A stretch of 36,344 nt of DNA from Fibrobacter sp. (GTDB lineage: Bacteria; Fibrobacterota; Fibrobacteria; Fibrobacterales; Fibrobacteraceae). Shown here piece by piece: positions 16,233 through 24,978 of the stretch. Each line of letters opens with the position of its first letter. Position 1 is the first letter of the stretch. The notes beneath the pieces are model-generated. The model was not told where the DNA came from. It worked only from the letters and a program-made list of their open reading frames with translations, and did no database searches. Made by a program: the position numbers and the translations under genes. The stretch spans positions 1 to 36,344 of the forward strand of contig JAAYXQ010000027.1 in the NCBI GenBank assembly GCA_012515825.1, in the 5' to 3' direction.

Positions 16233-16316
16233 TGCCGGGGGAGGGAATCGAACCCTCACAGAGTTGCCTCTACTGGATTTTGAGTCCAGCGCGTCTACCA
16301 ATTTCACCACCCCGGC
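16233..16316 (-). tRNA. tRNA-Leu (anticodon CAA)
   Basis: The minus strand folds as a class II tRNA: acceptor GCCGGGG/CCCCGGC, D-arm with TGGTAGACGC, anticodon stem CTGGA/TCCAG with loop CTCAAAA (anticodon CAA at 16282-16280, reading UUG), a long variable arm (TAGAGGCAACTCTG) and a T-arm with GGTTCGATTCC. The long variable arm agrees with Leu identity. Discriminator A is followed by TTT, so the CCA tail is not encoded. Confidence 0.97.
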
Positions 16317-16393
16317 TAGGGGGTAGATCAAATATAGCACAGTTTTTGAATTTTTGCAGGAAAAAGACTGATTTTGATGTAAAGAAAAAGCAA

Positions 16394-17227
16394 TCATTCC
16401 CATTTAAGAGCCCGAAATTCCATGTTTAATGGTGTAAAAAATTTTTTTCCATATTCGATAGCTTCTGATTCGGATGTGAATGGAAGGGTTTGGACTAAGT
16501 AGAGTGTCTTTTCTGAAATGATTTTTTCTTTAATTTGGGTAGAAATTTTTCTTTTTTTCAAATTATCTACAAGTAAAGCCGCATTCTCTTTTTGACTAAA
16601 GGCTCCTAATTGTAAAACCCATTCCTTTTTGTTAGAAATCGTATTTTGCTGTGTCAAAGAAGAGGAACTTGGTAAAATGGTAGATGAAGAACGGGCTGTT
16701 ATCGTGGAGGAAGAACTTGCGATAAAGGATGAAGATATAGAAGTCAATGTATCATTCTTCGGTTGTAGCTTAAGGCAAAGCGCTTGAACTTCAGGTTTAC
16801 GATAAGCTTTTTCAATTGCAGAACAGACTTTTAATAAAACGGGATGTTGTGAAACTCGACTGGTTTCAATCGCATGTCTTAGACTAATCACGGATAAATC
16901 ATATTTATTGAGATATAACTCAAACTGAGCCTTTGTCATATAAAGATCGGTATATATTGGATCTTGCGGAGAAGAGGTTTGAATTAAACTATCCAGTTTT
17001 TTGATTGCGGTAGAAAAGTCTTCCATCCGTCCTGTTTGGCTCAAAGAGAGGATAGTCCATAATACACATTCAGGCTGTTTTCCTTTTTCCAGTTGAGGAC
17101 AAACGGTGCTGAATAATTTCGCTGCTTCTGCCCAATTTGCTGATAAATAGGCCTTTTGTGCATCTGCAAGAGTAATCGTTTGGGCATAAGATAATGCGAT
17201 TGAAAAAAGTAAAATAAAACGAAACAT
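16394..17227 (-). CDS. SPOR-domain exported protein
   Basis: This 277-residue protein starts at ATG 17227 with GGAG inside the end of miaB. It has a signal peptide (1-15, SYA), then a helical TPR-like region (residues about 20-155), a serine-rich linker (about 165-195, with SSSS runs) and a C-terminal SPOR domain (about 200-275: WVLQLGAFSQKENAALLVDNLKKR, YLVQTLPF, EAIEYGKK). SPOR domains bind denuded septal peptidoglycan, so a role at the division site or cell wall is likely. Poly-serine linkers of this kind are common in Fibrobacter secreted proteins. The gene begins one base after the miaB stop. Confidence 0.87.
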   Translation of the reverse strand: MFRFILLFSIALSYAQTITLADAQKAYLSANWAEAAKLFSTVCPQLEKGKQPECVLWTILSLSQTGRMEDFSTAIKKLDSLIQTSSPQDPIYTDLYMTKAQFELYLNKYDLSVISLRHAIETSRVSQHPVLLKVCSAIEKAYRKPEVQALCLKLQPKNDTLTSISSSFIASSSSTITARSSSTILPSSSSLTQQNTISNKKEWVLQLGAFSQKENAALLVDNLKKRKISTQIKEKIISEKTLYLVQTLPFTSESEAIEYGKKFFTPLNMEFRALKWE

Positions 17228-17228
17228 A

Positions 17229-18530
17229 TTATTCTCCTACGACCTCACCGCGAAGAGTCCAACCACGGATATCATTGATATGACATACAACGTAATCTCC
17301 TGGATGTACTATTTTCGTCGGTTTAAATATGACTTTTTTAAAATTCTCGGTTTTACCTACCCATTCGTCAGGGTCTTTTGTAGAAGGACGTTCTACAAGA
17401 ATTTTTTCATTTCTGTTAAACATCAATTTATTGCGTTGCATCGTGATTTCATTTTGAATCACGACAAGCCTCTCATGGCGTTCTTGCTTTTCTTCTTCAG
17501 AAAGAGTTTCTTTTTCTTGAAAAGATTCGGTCCCTGCTCTAGGACTATAAATAAACATAAATGCATTATCAAATTGTGCTTTTTTTACCACTTCTAGAGT
17601 CTGTTCAAAGTCTTCGTCCGTTTCTCCAACAAAGCCACTGATGATATCGGTGGTGACTGCATATAAGGGGTTATTATTACGGAATCGTTCTACAATGGAA
17701 AGAAAATTCTCTACATTATATTGACGTCTCATCTTCTTTAAGATCGCATCACTACCACTTTGAAGAGGTAAGTGAACATGATTGCAAATCTTAGAATTAG
17801 AAAGCAGTACATCAATCAATTCATCGTTATAGTGCTTTGGATGAGGGCTTGTAAAACGAATGCGTTCAATACCATTAATTTGGGATATTTTGTCTAAAAG
17901 GGTCGCAAAAGAAAAGTCATCTTTATGATAGGCATTTACGGTTTGCCCTAACAGCATGATTTCTGATACGCCTCGATCGGCAGCACTTTGAACTTCAGCG
18001 AGAATATCGAGTGGATCTCGGTTTTTTTCTTTCCCGCGAACGTAAGGAACGATACAATAACTACAGCGTTTATTACACCCTCTTTGGATACCTATAGACG
18101 TACTATAAGGGGTTTGTAATTTAGCGTAGGCTCCCTGATAATTTTCTGTTTCATCGAATTCGGTATAGACGCGTTGATAAGACTTTTGTTTTAAAATAAT
18201 TTCAGGAATTTCTTTGTAGTGATCTGGCCCAATGACATAATCAATAAAAGGAAGCCTCTTAAACAGGGCTTTGCCTTTGTTTTTAGCCATACAACCGACA
18301 ATGATAATTTTCAAATTCGGGTTTTTATATTTTAAGGATTTGATCTGAGAAATTCTTGCAATGGCTGTGTCTTCAGCCTTTTCACGAATAGAACAAGTAT
18401 TGAAAAAAATAAAATCAGCTTCTTCTTTTTTGGATGTAACTTGACAACCAACACTTTCAAGTAGGTTAGCTAATAACCCAGAGTCGTATTCGTTCATTTG
18501 GCAACCAAATGTAGCGATATGATATTTCAT
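17229..18530 (-). CDS. miaB: tRNA-2-methylthio-N6-dimethylallyladenosine synthase MiaB
   Basis: MiaB is a radical-SAM enzyme that adds the methylthio group to i6A37 in tRNAs reading UNN codons. The 433-residue protein has the N-terminal cluster cysteines Cys10, Cys46 and Cys80 (FGCQMNEYDSG, FNTCSIRE, VGCMA), the radical-SAM triad Cys152, Cys156 and Cys159 (GCNKRCSYC), and a C-terminal TRAM domain. The cysteine spacing and length are those of MiaB rather than MtaB or RimO. ATG 18530 has AGAGGTG just upstream. The tRNA-Leu(CAA) encoded downstream is of the type whose A37 this enzyme modifies. Confidence 0.96.
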   Translation of the reverse strand: MKYHIATFGCQMNEYDSGLLANLLESVGCQVTSKKEEADFIFFNTCSIREKAEDTAIARISQIKSLKYKNPNLKIIIVGCMAKNKGKALFKRLPFIDYVIGPDHYKEIPEIILKQKSYQRVYTEFDETENYQGAYAKLQTPYSTSIGIQRGCNKRCSYCIVPYVRGKEKNRDPLDILAEVQSAADRGVSEIMLLGQTVNAYHKDDFSFATLLDKISQINGIERIRFTSPHPKHYNDELIDVLLSNSKICNHVHLPLQSGSDAILKKMRRQYNVENFLSIVERFRNNNPLYAVTTDIISGFVGETDEDFEQTLEVVKKAQFDNAFMFIYSPRAGTESFQEKETLSEEEKQERHERLVVIQNEITMQRNKLMFNRNEKILVERPSTKDPDEWVGKTENFKKVIFKPTKIVHPGDYVVCHINDIRGWTLRGEVVGE

Positions 18531-18617
18531 AAGTGCACCTCTAAAACAATACTAGGAACGAAAAGTGGAGAGTACTGGAGATATTCAACATCTTTGAGAG
18601 ATAACGAAGCGTGATGT

Positions 18618-18623
18618 ATTATA
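18618..18623 (-). promoter_or_regulatory. possible -10 box for miaB
   Basis: The minus strand reads TATAAT about 90 bases upstream of the miaB start, in a 270-base gap that has no gene. No good -35 hexamer is at the right distance (TAATTC at 17-bp spacing), so this is a weak call. Confidence 0.3.
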
Positions 18624-18800
18624 GAATAGATCATGAAAATGAATTATTAGAGGTGACCATAAGACAAAAACTAGCAAATTCTAAATATTAAAATTGCCTT
18701 GTAATAAAAATAGATCTAATATGGGGGCTTTTATTCTTGCTGTTAAATCAAAAAGATGAATGCAACTTCTAGTATTTTTAATTAAATTCCTTAAGACAAT

Positions 18801-19511
18801 ATGTGGAATAAGAAAAAAAAATGCTTGTTGAGCTTTCATGATATTAGTATTGAAAATTTCGATACGATATCTCTATTGCTCGAAGAAATACGCCTTTTAG
18901 CGGGGTGCCCGTTTGCTCTATTGATTATTCCAGATACTAAAAATGCTTCTGTGGAGCGAATCAAGGCTTTTAAAAAGCAGCTTAAAGAGTGGAGGGAAGA
19001 TGGTTACGAAATTTTATTGCACGGTTGTTCCCATCTATCTACTGAATCTCATCAACGTTCTTATTTAGGGCAAATAGCACAGATTTTAACTCACAGAGAA
19101 GCTGAATTTGCTGGCTTAAATCAAAAAGATTCTTTAATTCTTTTACAAAAAGCTTTAGATTTTTGGTTCTTTCTCGACTTAGATTCTCCAGAAGTGTTTA
19201 TTGCTCCTGCTTGGTATGATAATCCATTCTTAGCTTCTCAGGTGTTAATGCAAGAGATGCGTTATGAGGGGCGTTTCACTATTCGTACAAAGAAGAAAAT
19301 TTACTTTTCAGTAGCGATTAGTTTTGCTGGATTAGTTAAGCCATTAGTACCGATCGCCTTCTTTTTTGGCCATCTCTTGCTTAGAATCCCTTTTATTATT
19401 CCAAGAATTGCGTTACATCCAGTGGATTTTCCTACCCACAGAGAACAGATTCACAACTTAATTCGATCAGCCTTAAACCAGAGTCACTGGCTCAGGTATA
19501 AGGATTTGTAA
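18801..19511 (+). CDS. DUF2334/polysaccharide deacetylase-like protein
   Basis: This 236-residue protein fits the DUF2334 branch of the NodB/CE4 deacetylase fold. His13-Asp14 (SFHDIS) and His74/His78 (HGCSH) supply the usual metal-binding and catalytic pattern; FIAPAW and ALHPVDF correspond to later fold motifs. The substrate is unknown; relatives act on cell-wall or capsule sugars. There is no signal peptide, although a hydrophobic stretch at about 165-200 could contact the membrane. No clear Shine-Dalgarno is seen before the ATG. The gene ends two bases before the convergent M23 peptidase gene. Confidence 0.82.
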   Translation: MWNKKKKCLLSFHDISIENFDTISLLLEEIRLLAGCPFALLIIPDTKNASVERIKAFKKQLKEWREDGYEILLHGCSHLSTESHQRSYLGQIAQILTHREAEFAGLNQKDSLILLQKALDFWFFLDLDSPEVFIAPAWYDNPFLASQVLMQEMRYEGRFTIRTKKKIYFSVAISFAGLVKPLVPIAFFFGHLLLRIPFIIPRIALHPVDFPTHREQIHNLIRSALNQSHWLRYKDL

Positions 19512-19513
19512 AC

Positions 19514-21298
19514 TTATTCAGGAATGATAATCGAATAGGTATTTGAGTTTCCAAGCACATCTTGCATAAATACAGAGATAGAGTCTCCTGCAGGAGGTAA
19601 AAGATCTTTTTTTATGGTTAATTCTTTGGGATCAGAATCATATTCGGCGGTAATCCAAGGCTCTTCTGTGGAATTCACCTTAAAGGCGTTTCCGTTTAGA
19701 ATACCCGCATATTGTTCAATCACAGGAATCCGAAGCTTTTCATCCTTATAATAAGGTTTTCCTGGGGCTGGAGGAATTGTATCTCTAATCGAGGCAATAT
19801 CACGAAGCTCATTTGTTTGAATACAGCGTTTATTTTTTTCTTTGGTTTGCTTAGAAAAGACAAACCATTCTCTTGAAGTTTCACCGAGCCAGTAAATAGG
19901 ATCTTTAACGGAAGCCGTATCAAAACAGACATGCCAGTTTTTAAAGAATTGAAGCCCTTTTGGATGGAATTCTAAGGAAGTAATACTGTCTTTTTTTGTT
20001 TCTTGAATAGCAATCACTTGATTGATGTATTTGTTTTTTAAGCCTTTAATTTCTGAGGTTAATAAATACGGTTTTTGAATTTCAATTTTAGACTGAAGTT
20101 CTCCACTTAGTGGGAATAATAAAATTTCACGATTCCCCTTTCCATTAAATCGCTTGACTGAAATTTTAGCGGCGGAGGGGTACTTTTCAAAAAAGAGAGA
20201 AATAGGGGTTTCTACATTAGGATAAATATGGCATAAATTAGTAGCGAGTGTTTTATTTTGAGCATCTTTTAGCTCAAATTGAGTTTTAGAACATTCGCTT
20301 AAATTTAAGAACGATCTAGATAAAAACGTAAATAGAGTAGAGTCTTGTTGCTTAAAATAGCTTGCTTTGGTGTTTGTGGAACACGATGGTTGAAGAGTAA
20401 AATCTCTAAATGAAATATTGCCTGAAAAATCTTCTACTTCAAGACGAATGGTTCTTTCTGTAGGTAGAGCTCCAAGCATTAAATGCCAGTCCCCAGCAGT
20501 ATCTGCTTCTTCAGCCCAGAGAAGTTCATCTCTAATTTTTAGCATGGTGGAGTAGGATAGGACATCTTTAACTCGTTTGTATAAAGAACGCTTTTCCACT
20601 TTTAATTCAATGCGTCTAATGGACATTGGGTTTTCAAGTGGAGTACGGCTGTAATCTACGATTTTAAAAGCAAGTTTTAATGGTTTGTCTTCGTTAGGAA
20701 CTGCTAGGCAACCCTCTTGGAGAGATTGTTCATTGGTCATAATCACTTCATGATTTCGCCAAGCAGCGGCTCCTAAAATAAAAGGAGCTATAGTATCAAG
20801 ACATTGTACTCCATTTTGACAAGGAGAAACAATTTTATTCTTAGTGATTCGGGTTTCTATATGTAAATGAGGAGCTCCAATACCAGTACTTCCAGAATAA
20901 GCAAGGGTATCTCCCTTTTTTATACGGTCTAAGTCAGGTAGAATAATAGAAACATCGTTTTTGCGTTCAGAAGATTGCCGACGCGCCACGAGATTTTCGA
21001 TCGACTCATTAAAACTACTTAAATGAGCAAAAACCCATAATTTTCCACTCTCACCCTTAAAATAAATGACTTTACCATAGCCAAAAGGAGATACTTTAAT
21101 GTCTTGAATCTCTCCGTCTTCAGGAGCAAAAATGGGCCAACCTTCTTCCATTTCAGTAGAAAAATCAATTCCAGCGTGGTAACGGCTTCCTCTATTTTCA
21201 GCAAAAGAAGAAGTTAGATAAGCTTCTTTATTAAAAGGGGAGTAATCTGCAGCAAATGAAGCCCCTACAAAAAGAACTAGAAAAAATAATCGAAACAT
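19514..21298 (-). CDS. secreted M23-family metallopeptidase with large C-terminal region
   Basis: This 594-residue protein has a signal peptide (1-16) and a LytM/M23 domain at about 20-175. The zinc ligands and catalytic residues are present: His41 and Asp45 (HAGID), His92 (FAHLS), and His144-x-His146 (PHLHIE). That predicts an active endopeptidase acting on peptidoglycan cross-links in the periplasm. Residues about 180-594 have no family I recognise; they look like two or more beta-sandwich, Ig-like modules that may place the enzyme on the wall. It is unusual for M23 to be N-terminal with such a long tail. The gene has its own short upstream region after the tRNA-Ala terminator. Confidence 0.87.
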   Translation of the reverse strand: MFRLFFLVLFVGASFAADYSPFNKEAYLTSSFAENRGSRYHAGIDFSTEMEEGWPIFAPEDGEIQDIKVSPFGYGKVIYFKGESGKLWVFAHLSSFNESIENLVARRQSSERKNDVSIILPDLDRIKKGDTLAYSGSTGIGAPHLHIETRITKNKIVSPCQNGVQCLDTIAPFILGAAAWRNHEVIMTNEQSLQEGCLAVPNEDKPLKLAFKIVDYSRTPLENPMSIRRIELKVEKRSLYKRVKDVLSYSTMLKIRDELLWAEEADTAGDWHLMLGALPTERTIRLEVEDFSGNISFRDFTLQPSCSTNTKASYFKQQDSTLFTFLSRSFLNLSECSKTQFELKDAQNKTLATNLCHIYPNVETPISLFFEKYPSAAKISVKRFNGKGNREILLFPLSGELQSKIEIQKPYLLTSEIKGLKNKYINQVIAIQETKKDSITSLEFHPKGLQFFKNWHVCFDTASVKDPIYWLGETSREWFVFSKQTKEKNKRCIQTNELRDIASIRDTIPPAPGKPYYKDEKLRIPVIEQYAGILNGNAFKVNSTEEPWITAEYDSDPKELTIKKDLLPPAGDSISVFMQDVLGNSNTYSIIIPE

Positions 21299-21342
21299 GT
21301 GGGTTCCCCGAAAAAACTGAATGTTGAGTTTAATATAGAAAT

Positions 21343-21373
21343 AAAAAAAAAGGACTATGTAGTCCTTTTTTTA
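21343..21373. terminator. bidirectional intrinsic terminator below tRNA-Ala
   Basis: The stem AGGAC(TA)/(TA)GTCCT is flanked by an A-run and a matching T-run, making a long symmetric hairpin usable in both directions. It lies seven bases past the tRNA-Ala 3' end, so it should end tRNA transcription on the minus strand and insulate the M23 gene. Confidence 0.85.
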
Positions 21374-21379
21374 TTTTAG

Positions 21380-21452
21380 TGGAGCTATGCGGATTCGAAC
21401 CGCAGACCCTCACGCTGCCAGCGTGATGCTCTACCAACTGAGCTATAACCCC
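21380..21452 (-). tRNA. tRNA-Ala (anticodon GGC)
   Basis: The minus strand folds as a standard 73-nt cloverleaf: acceptor GGGGTTA/TAGCTCC (two G-T pairs), D-arm TAGCTCAGTTGGTAGAGC, anticodon stem TCACG/CGTGA with loop CTGGCAG (anticodon GGC) and T-arm GCGGTTCGAATCCGC. The discriminator is A. CCA is not encoded. Confidence 0.97.
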
Positions 21453-21464
21453 ATGATAGAACAC

Positions 21465-21494
21465 AATATGAGCAAAAAAAAGATTTTTTGTCAA
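21465..21494 (-). promoter_or_regulatory. putative promoter of tRNA-Ala
   Basis: On the minus strand TTGACA (21494-21489) is followed after 18 bases by CATATT (21470-21465). The predicted start lies near 21458, a few bases before the tRNA 5' end at 21452. The -35 is consensus, the -10 moderate. Confidence 0.55.
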
Positions 21495-21512
21495 GGGAGG
21501 GTCAACAAAAAA

Positions 21513-22061
21513 CTATGCCATTTTTTCAATTACAACGGATTCAATTAAAACGTCTTCGTGAGGACGATCGTTTCGATCTGTTTTGACAGAGGCAATGGCA
21601 TCAAGAACATCAAAACCGTCAAATAATTGACCAAAAACAGAATAGCCTTCCGCTGCTCCGCCATTTGCTGGATGATCTAAGAAATGAGTTCCTTCTTCAG
21701 GATGAACGATAAAAAACTGACTTCCAATAGAGTTAGGCAAAGATGTTTTGGCCCAACTTAAAGCCCCGCGAAGATGAGTTAAACGAGCATCGTAACAATC
21801 GCCAATATTGCATCCAGGGCCTTTTGCGGCATGACCACCAGTACCATTACGGTTGGTGAAATCTCCACCTTGAATCATAAAACCTTTGATGATACGGTGG
21901 AAAGGAACATTATCATACTTACCCTGTTGAGCTAGTTTAATAAAGTTTTCGGCGGATTCTCCGACAATTTCAGGGAATAGACGGGCACGCATTTCACCAT
22001 GATTGGTTTTAATAATAGCGATGGTTTCGCCGCTTTGAGCTTTATCTAACTGATTAAACAT
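21513..22061 (-). CDS. cyclophilin-type peptidyl-prolyl isomerase
   Basis: This 182-residue protein catalyses cis-trans isomerisation of proline bonds. It carries the cyclophilin motifs NFIKLAQQGKYDNVPFHRIIKGFMIQGGDF (Arg and Gln of the active site), GALSWAK, GSQFFIVH and FGQLFDGFDVLDAI. There is no signal peptide, so it is cytoplasmic. A good GGAG lies just upstream of the ATG. The insert containing CNIGDCYDARL, with two cysteines, is slightly longer than in minimal PpiB. It is divergent from the pyr operon. Confidence 0.95.
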   Translation of the reverse strand: MFNQLDKAQSGETIAIIKTNHGEMRARLFPEIVGESAENFIKLAQQGKYDNVPFHRIIKGFMIQGGDFTNRNGTGGHAAKGPGCNIGDCYDARLTHLRGALSWAKTSLPNSIGSQFFIVHPEEGTHFLDHPANGGAAEGYSVFGQLFDGFDVLDAIASVKTDRNDRPHEDVLIESVVIEKMA

Positions 22062-22136
22062 AAAATCTCCAAATTTTAAATGATTTCTTAAATATATAAA
22101 TATGAAAGAAGAGAGGGGATGATCCTTGAATCGCTT

Positions 22137-22165
22137 TTGATCATTAAAATCGTAATAATTATAAG
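22137..22165 (+). promoter_or_regulatory. putative promoter of the pyr operon
   Basis: TTGATC (22137-22142), a 17-base spacer and TATAAG (22160-22165) lie about 70 bases upstream of the pyrR start. I looked in the leader for a PyrR-binding loop and a terminator/antiterminator pair and did not see a convincing one. Confidence 0.45.
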
Positions 22166-22237
22166 ATTTTTTTACAGAGGACAGTTAAAAAATCTAAATT
22201 GATGTGTTCAGAAGGCACTGTATAAAAGGAGCCCCTT

Positions 22238-22804
22238 TTGAAAGATAATTGTAAACGCATCCGACTCTTATTAGATGCTAAGTCCATGGAATGGGCTTTA
22301 GATGAAATGGCCGCTAAATTAGCCAAAATGCATCCTTCGCCAGAAAACCTGATTGTGATAGGAATGGCGACACGAGGAATTCCACTTGCAGAAAAATTAG
22401 CTTCCCGATTATCCGAAAAGTATGGACAAAAAATCCCTTTGGGAAGCATTGATGCCACTTTTTATAGAGATGATTTTCATTACCGTAAACGTATTCAAAA
22501 TACGGAAATGAGAATCAAGGCGATGCCCACGTCTGTTGAAGATAAAGAAATTATTCTTGTCGATGATGTTTTGTATACAGGGCGTTCCGTTCGCGCGGCA
22601 ATGCAATCCATTTTGGATTTAGGTCGTCCATCTGCGATCCGTCTTTGTGTACTTGTCGATCGCGGCCATCGAGAATTACCGATAGCCCCCGATTGTGTCG
22701 GTTTAGTTGTTGAAACCGCTGTGAATCAAGAAGTGCGCGTTTCTATAGAACCTATGGATAATGAAAACTCCGTATATCTAGTCGAAGTGGAGGGTGAAGT
22801 ATGA
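22238..22804 (+). CDS. pyrR: PyrR, pyrimidine regulator / uracil phosphoribosyltransferase
   Basis: PyrR is a PRTase-fold protein that in many bacteria senses UMP and attenuates pyr transcription, and often has uracil phosphoribosyltransferase activity. The start is TTG 22238, supported by AAAGGAG (22225-22231) seven bases upstream; the next ATG is 16 codons inside the fold. The 188-residue protein has IGMATRGIPLAEKLA, the PRPP motif IILVDDVLYTGRSVRAA and LVDRGHRELPI, all typical. Its stop overlaps the pyrB start (ATGA). Because no attenuator is evident in the leader, it may act mainly as an enzyme or by another mechanism here. Confidence 0.95.
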   Translation: MKDNCKRIRLLLDAKSMEWALDEMAAKLAKMHPSPENLIVIGMATRGIPLAEKLASRLSEKYGQKIPLGSIDATFYRDDFHYRKRIQNTEMRIKAMPTSVEDKEIILVDDVLYTGRSVRAAMQSILDLGRPSAIRLCVLVDRGHRELPIAPDCVGLVVETAVNQEVRVSIEPMDNENSVYLVEVEGEV

Positions 22805-23736
22805 GTGCATTGCATATAAAACATCTCTTTGGCTTACGAGGAGTATCTCAATCAGATATTAGAACCATATTAGATACGGCCATGGATTTTCGTCAGGTGT
22901 TAGAGCGTCCAGTGAAGAAGGTACCTTCATTACGAGGAGTCACGGTCGTCAATTTGTTTTTTGAAAATAGTACTCGGACTAGAACCAGTTTTGAACTTGC
23001 TGAAAAAAGGCTTTCAGCCGATACGATTAATTTCACTTCTTCAAATTCAAGCGTTAAAAAAGGCGAAACACTTTTAGATACGTTACGAAATATTGAAGCT
23101 ATGAAAATTGATCTAGTGGTTGTAAGGCATAAAGGAACGGGCGTTCCACAATTCTTAGCCGATAATAGCCAAGCGATTATTGTCAATGCAGGCGATGGTG
23201 CTCATGAGCATCCCACTCAGGCATTATTAGATATGTTGACTATAGAACAACATCTAGGTTCCCTAAAAAATAAACGCATTACCATTATTGGAGATATCCG
23301 TCATAGTCGAGTTGCTCGTTCTAATCTATGGGGCTTAACCACTATGGGTGCTCAAGTGACACTTTGTGCTCCAAGCACATTGACTCCTCGTAATAGGGAG
23401 TTTTTTAATGGAGTTCACTTTGAACAAGATGTGCGTAAAGCGGTTCATGAAGCCGATGCGGTTATTGCCTTACGTTTACAAAAAGAACGGATGGATGATT
23501 CGCTTTTACCAAGCATGCGTGAGTATCGAAACTTTTTTGGAATTACTCGAGAAGTTCTCGAACAAGCAAGTCCATCTGCTTTAATTATGCATCCTGGTCC
23601 AATCAATCGAGGGGTAGAACTTGATTCTGAAATGGCCGATAGTGATCAATCTGTTATTTTAGAACAAGTGACTAATGGAGTCGCCGTACGTATGGCTGTT
23701 TTATTTCTTCTTTCGGGAGGGCGTGCTAGTGAATAA
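22801..23736 (+). CDS. pyrB: aspartate carbamoyltransferase catalytic chain
   Basis: PyrB joins carbamoyl phosphate and aspartate, the first committed step of pyrimidine synthesis. The 311-residue protein has the carbamoyl-phosphate motif FFENSTRTRTSFELAEKRL, HPTQALLDMLTIEQ, GDIRHSRVARSN and HPGPINRGVE. Its length is that of the catalytic chain. It overlaps pyrR by four bases at the start and the dihydroorotase-like gene by eight bases at the end. No pyrI regulatory subunit is present, which fits an ATCase of the type that assembles with a dihydroorotase homologue. Confidence 0.97.
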   Translation: MSALHIKHLFGLRGVSQSDIRTILDTAMDFRQVLERPVKKVPSLRGVTVVNLFFENSTRTRTSFELAEKRLSADTINFTSSNSSVKKGETLLDTLRNIEAMKIDLVVVRHKGTGVPQFLADNSQAIIVNAGDGAHEHPTQALLDMLTIEQHLGSLKNKRITIIGDIRHSRVARSNLWGLTTMGAQVTLCAPSTLTPRNREFFNGVHFEQDVRKAVHEADAVIALRLQKERMDDSLLPSMREYRNFFGITREVLEQASPSALIMHPGPINRGVELDSEMADSDQSVILEQVTNGVAVRMAVLFLLSGGRASE

Positions 23737-24976
23737 GGTCATTCTAAAAAATGTTCGTCCTTTTATTGACGGAGCTTTTCAAACACCTACGACCATGAAT
23801 CTTGTGGAAGGCCGTTGGGTCGATGAATCAATTGAAGGTGCTACTGAAATAGATGCTAAGGGAGCACTTGCTCTACCAGCTCTTTTTGCTTTGGGGCTTG
23901 ATTTTCAGGAACCTCTCCGAGATGATATATACACTTTCCAAAATGGTTATACTGCCATGCGTCGTGGCGGATTTTACGGTGGAATATATGAAAGTACTGC
24001 AAACCCTATTGATAATGTTCAGAAGTTAAGTGCTATACAACAGGTATTTTCAAAAAGTGGATTACATCTTTCCATTTTAGGTGCTTTTAGTAAACACCAT
24101 ATGTGTGAGCAGCTATCTGAGATGTTAGAGCTTGCTTCGTGTGGAGTATGTGGCTTTGGAGATGGAAACCATTTAAATGCTACGACTCGCTTTTTACGCT
24201 TAGCGATGGAATACGGTGCGATGACATCCAAGCGTTTTTTCTTTTTGCCTCTAGATCTTTCTTTACGCTGTGCAGGATGTGTTCATGAAGGGGATGTGGC
24301 TGATGTTCTCGGAATGAAGGGTATTCCTAGAATTGCTGAGACTATCGTAGTGCACACCATTTTAGAAACAGCTCTTTTCTTGAATGTTCCAATTCATTTA
24401 AAACAAATTACTTGTTCAGAATCTTTAAACCTAATTGAACAAGCGAGAGCTCGAGGTCTAGACGTCACTTGTGATGTAGGGCTTTATCATTTACTATTTG
24501 ATGATCAAGCTATTTTCAATTTGGATTCTCACTATTATATTATTCCACCTCTTCGTACTCCTAAAGATAAAGAAGCTCTTTGGGATGGTCTTAAGCGAGG
24601 GGTGATTGATGCTATTAGCTGTAATCATACCCCCGTTCTTCGTCAAGAGAAAGAAGTAAATTTTGAAGATGCAGTTGCGGGCGCTATTTCTTTAGAAGTT
24701 GCTTTACCAGCGATTTGGTCTACATTAGTAGACCACGTCGGTGAACGACGGGCGCTGGATTTACTTTCATTCAATCCAGCGAAAATCGCTTCAGCCATGC
24801 CTCAAAAGATTGAAAAGGGAACGATAGTCAATTTAGTCCTTTTGGATCCTAAGGAACAGAGTCAAGTCACGCCAGAGAAACTTGCAGGAGCTGTCCGAAA
24901 TACACCTCTATTGAATGCTCAATTACCTAGTGCTATTAAAGGCTCTTATATTCATGGGGTTTGGACTCAGGTCTAA
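23729..24976 (+). CDS. pyrC: catalytically dead dihydroorotase homologue (PyrC')
   Basis: I place the start at GTG 23729 (415 residues), eight bases after GGGAGG (23715-23720) and overlapping the pyrB stop; the ATG at 23675 lies inside pyrB. The fold is dihydroorotase-like, but the metal motif DxHxHxR after the LPGL-type turn reads ALGLDFQ: Ala54, Gly56, Asp58 and Gln60 replace Asp, His, His and Arg. The late motif DHAPH reads NHTPV (Asn299 for the catalytic Asp). It should not hydrolyse dihydroorotate. In Pseudomonas and other bacteria such pseudo-dihydroorotases (PyrC') are needed to assemble aspartate transcarbamoylase, and their genes overlap pyrB just as here. An active PyrC must be encoded elsewhere. 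Confidence 0.9.
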   Translation: MNKVILKNVRPFIDGAFQTPTTMNLVEGRWVDESIEGATEIDAKGALALPALFALGLDFQEPLRDDIYTFQNGYTAMRRGGFYGGIYESTANPIDNVQKLSAIQQVFSKSGLHLSILGAFSKHHMCEQLSEMLELASCGVCGFGDGNHLNATTRFLRLAMEYGAMTSKRFFFLPLDLSLRCAGCVHEGDVADVLGMKGIPRIAETIVVHTILETALFLNVPIHLKQITCSESLNLIEQARARGLDVTCDVGLYHLLFDDQAIFNLDSHYYIIPPLRTPKDKEALWDGLKRGVIDAISCNHTPVLRQEKEVNFEDAVAGAISLEVALPAIWSTLVDHVGERRALDLLSFNPAKIASAMPQKIEKGTIVNLVLLDPKEQSQVTPEKLAGAVRNTPLLNAQLPSAIKGSYIHGVWTQV

Positions 24977-24978
24977 TT

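Noticed and set aside
16212..16429. Short frames on both strands across tRNA-Leu
   Set aside because: They translate the tRNA gene itself, a common artefact.
22062..22237. PyrR-dependent attenuator in the pyr leader
   Set aside because: Only weak inverted repeats (ATGATC/GATCAT and ACAGT/ACTGT) are present; no GC-rich terminator stem with a T-run or convincing PyrR-binding loop was seen.
22159..22458. 99-residue minus-strand frame opposite pyrR
   Set aside because: It is antisense to a well-conserved pyrR and has no family features.
23675..23728. N-terminal extension of the dihydroorotase-like gene from ATG 23675
   Set aside because: The extra 18 residues lie inside pyrB, are not family-like, and the GTG at 23729 has GGGAGG at ideal spacing.
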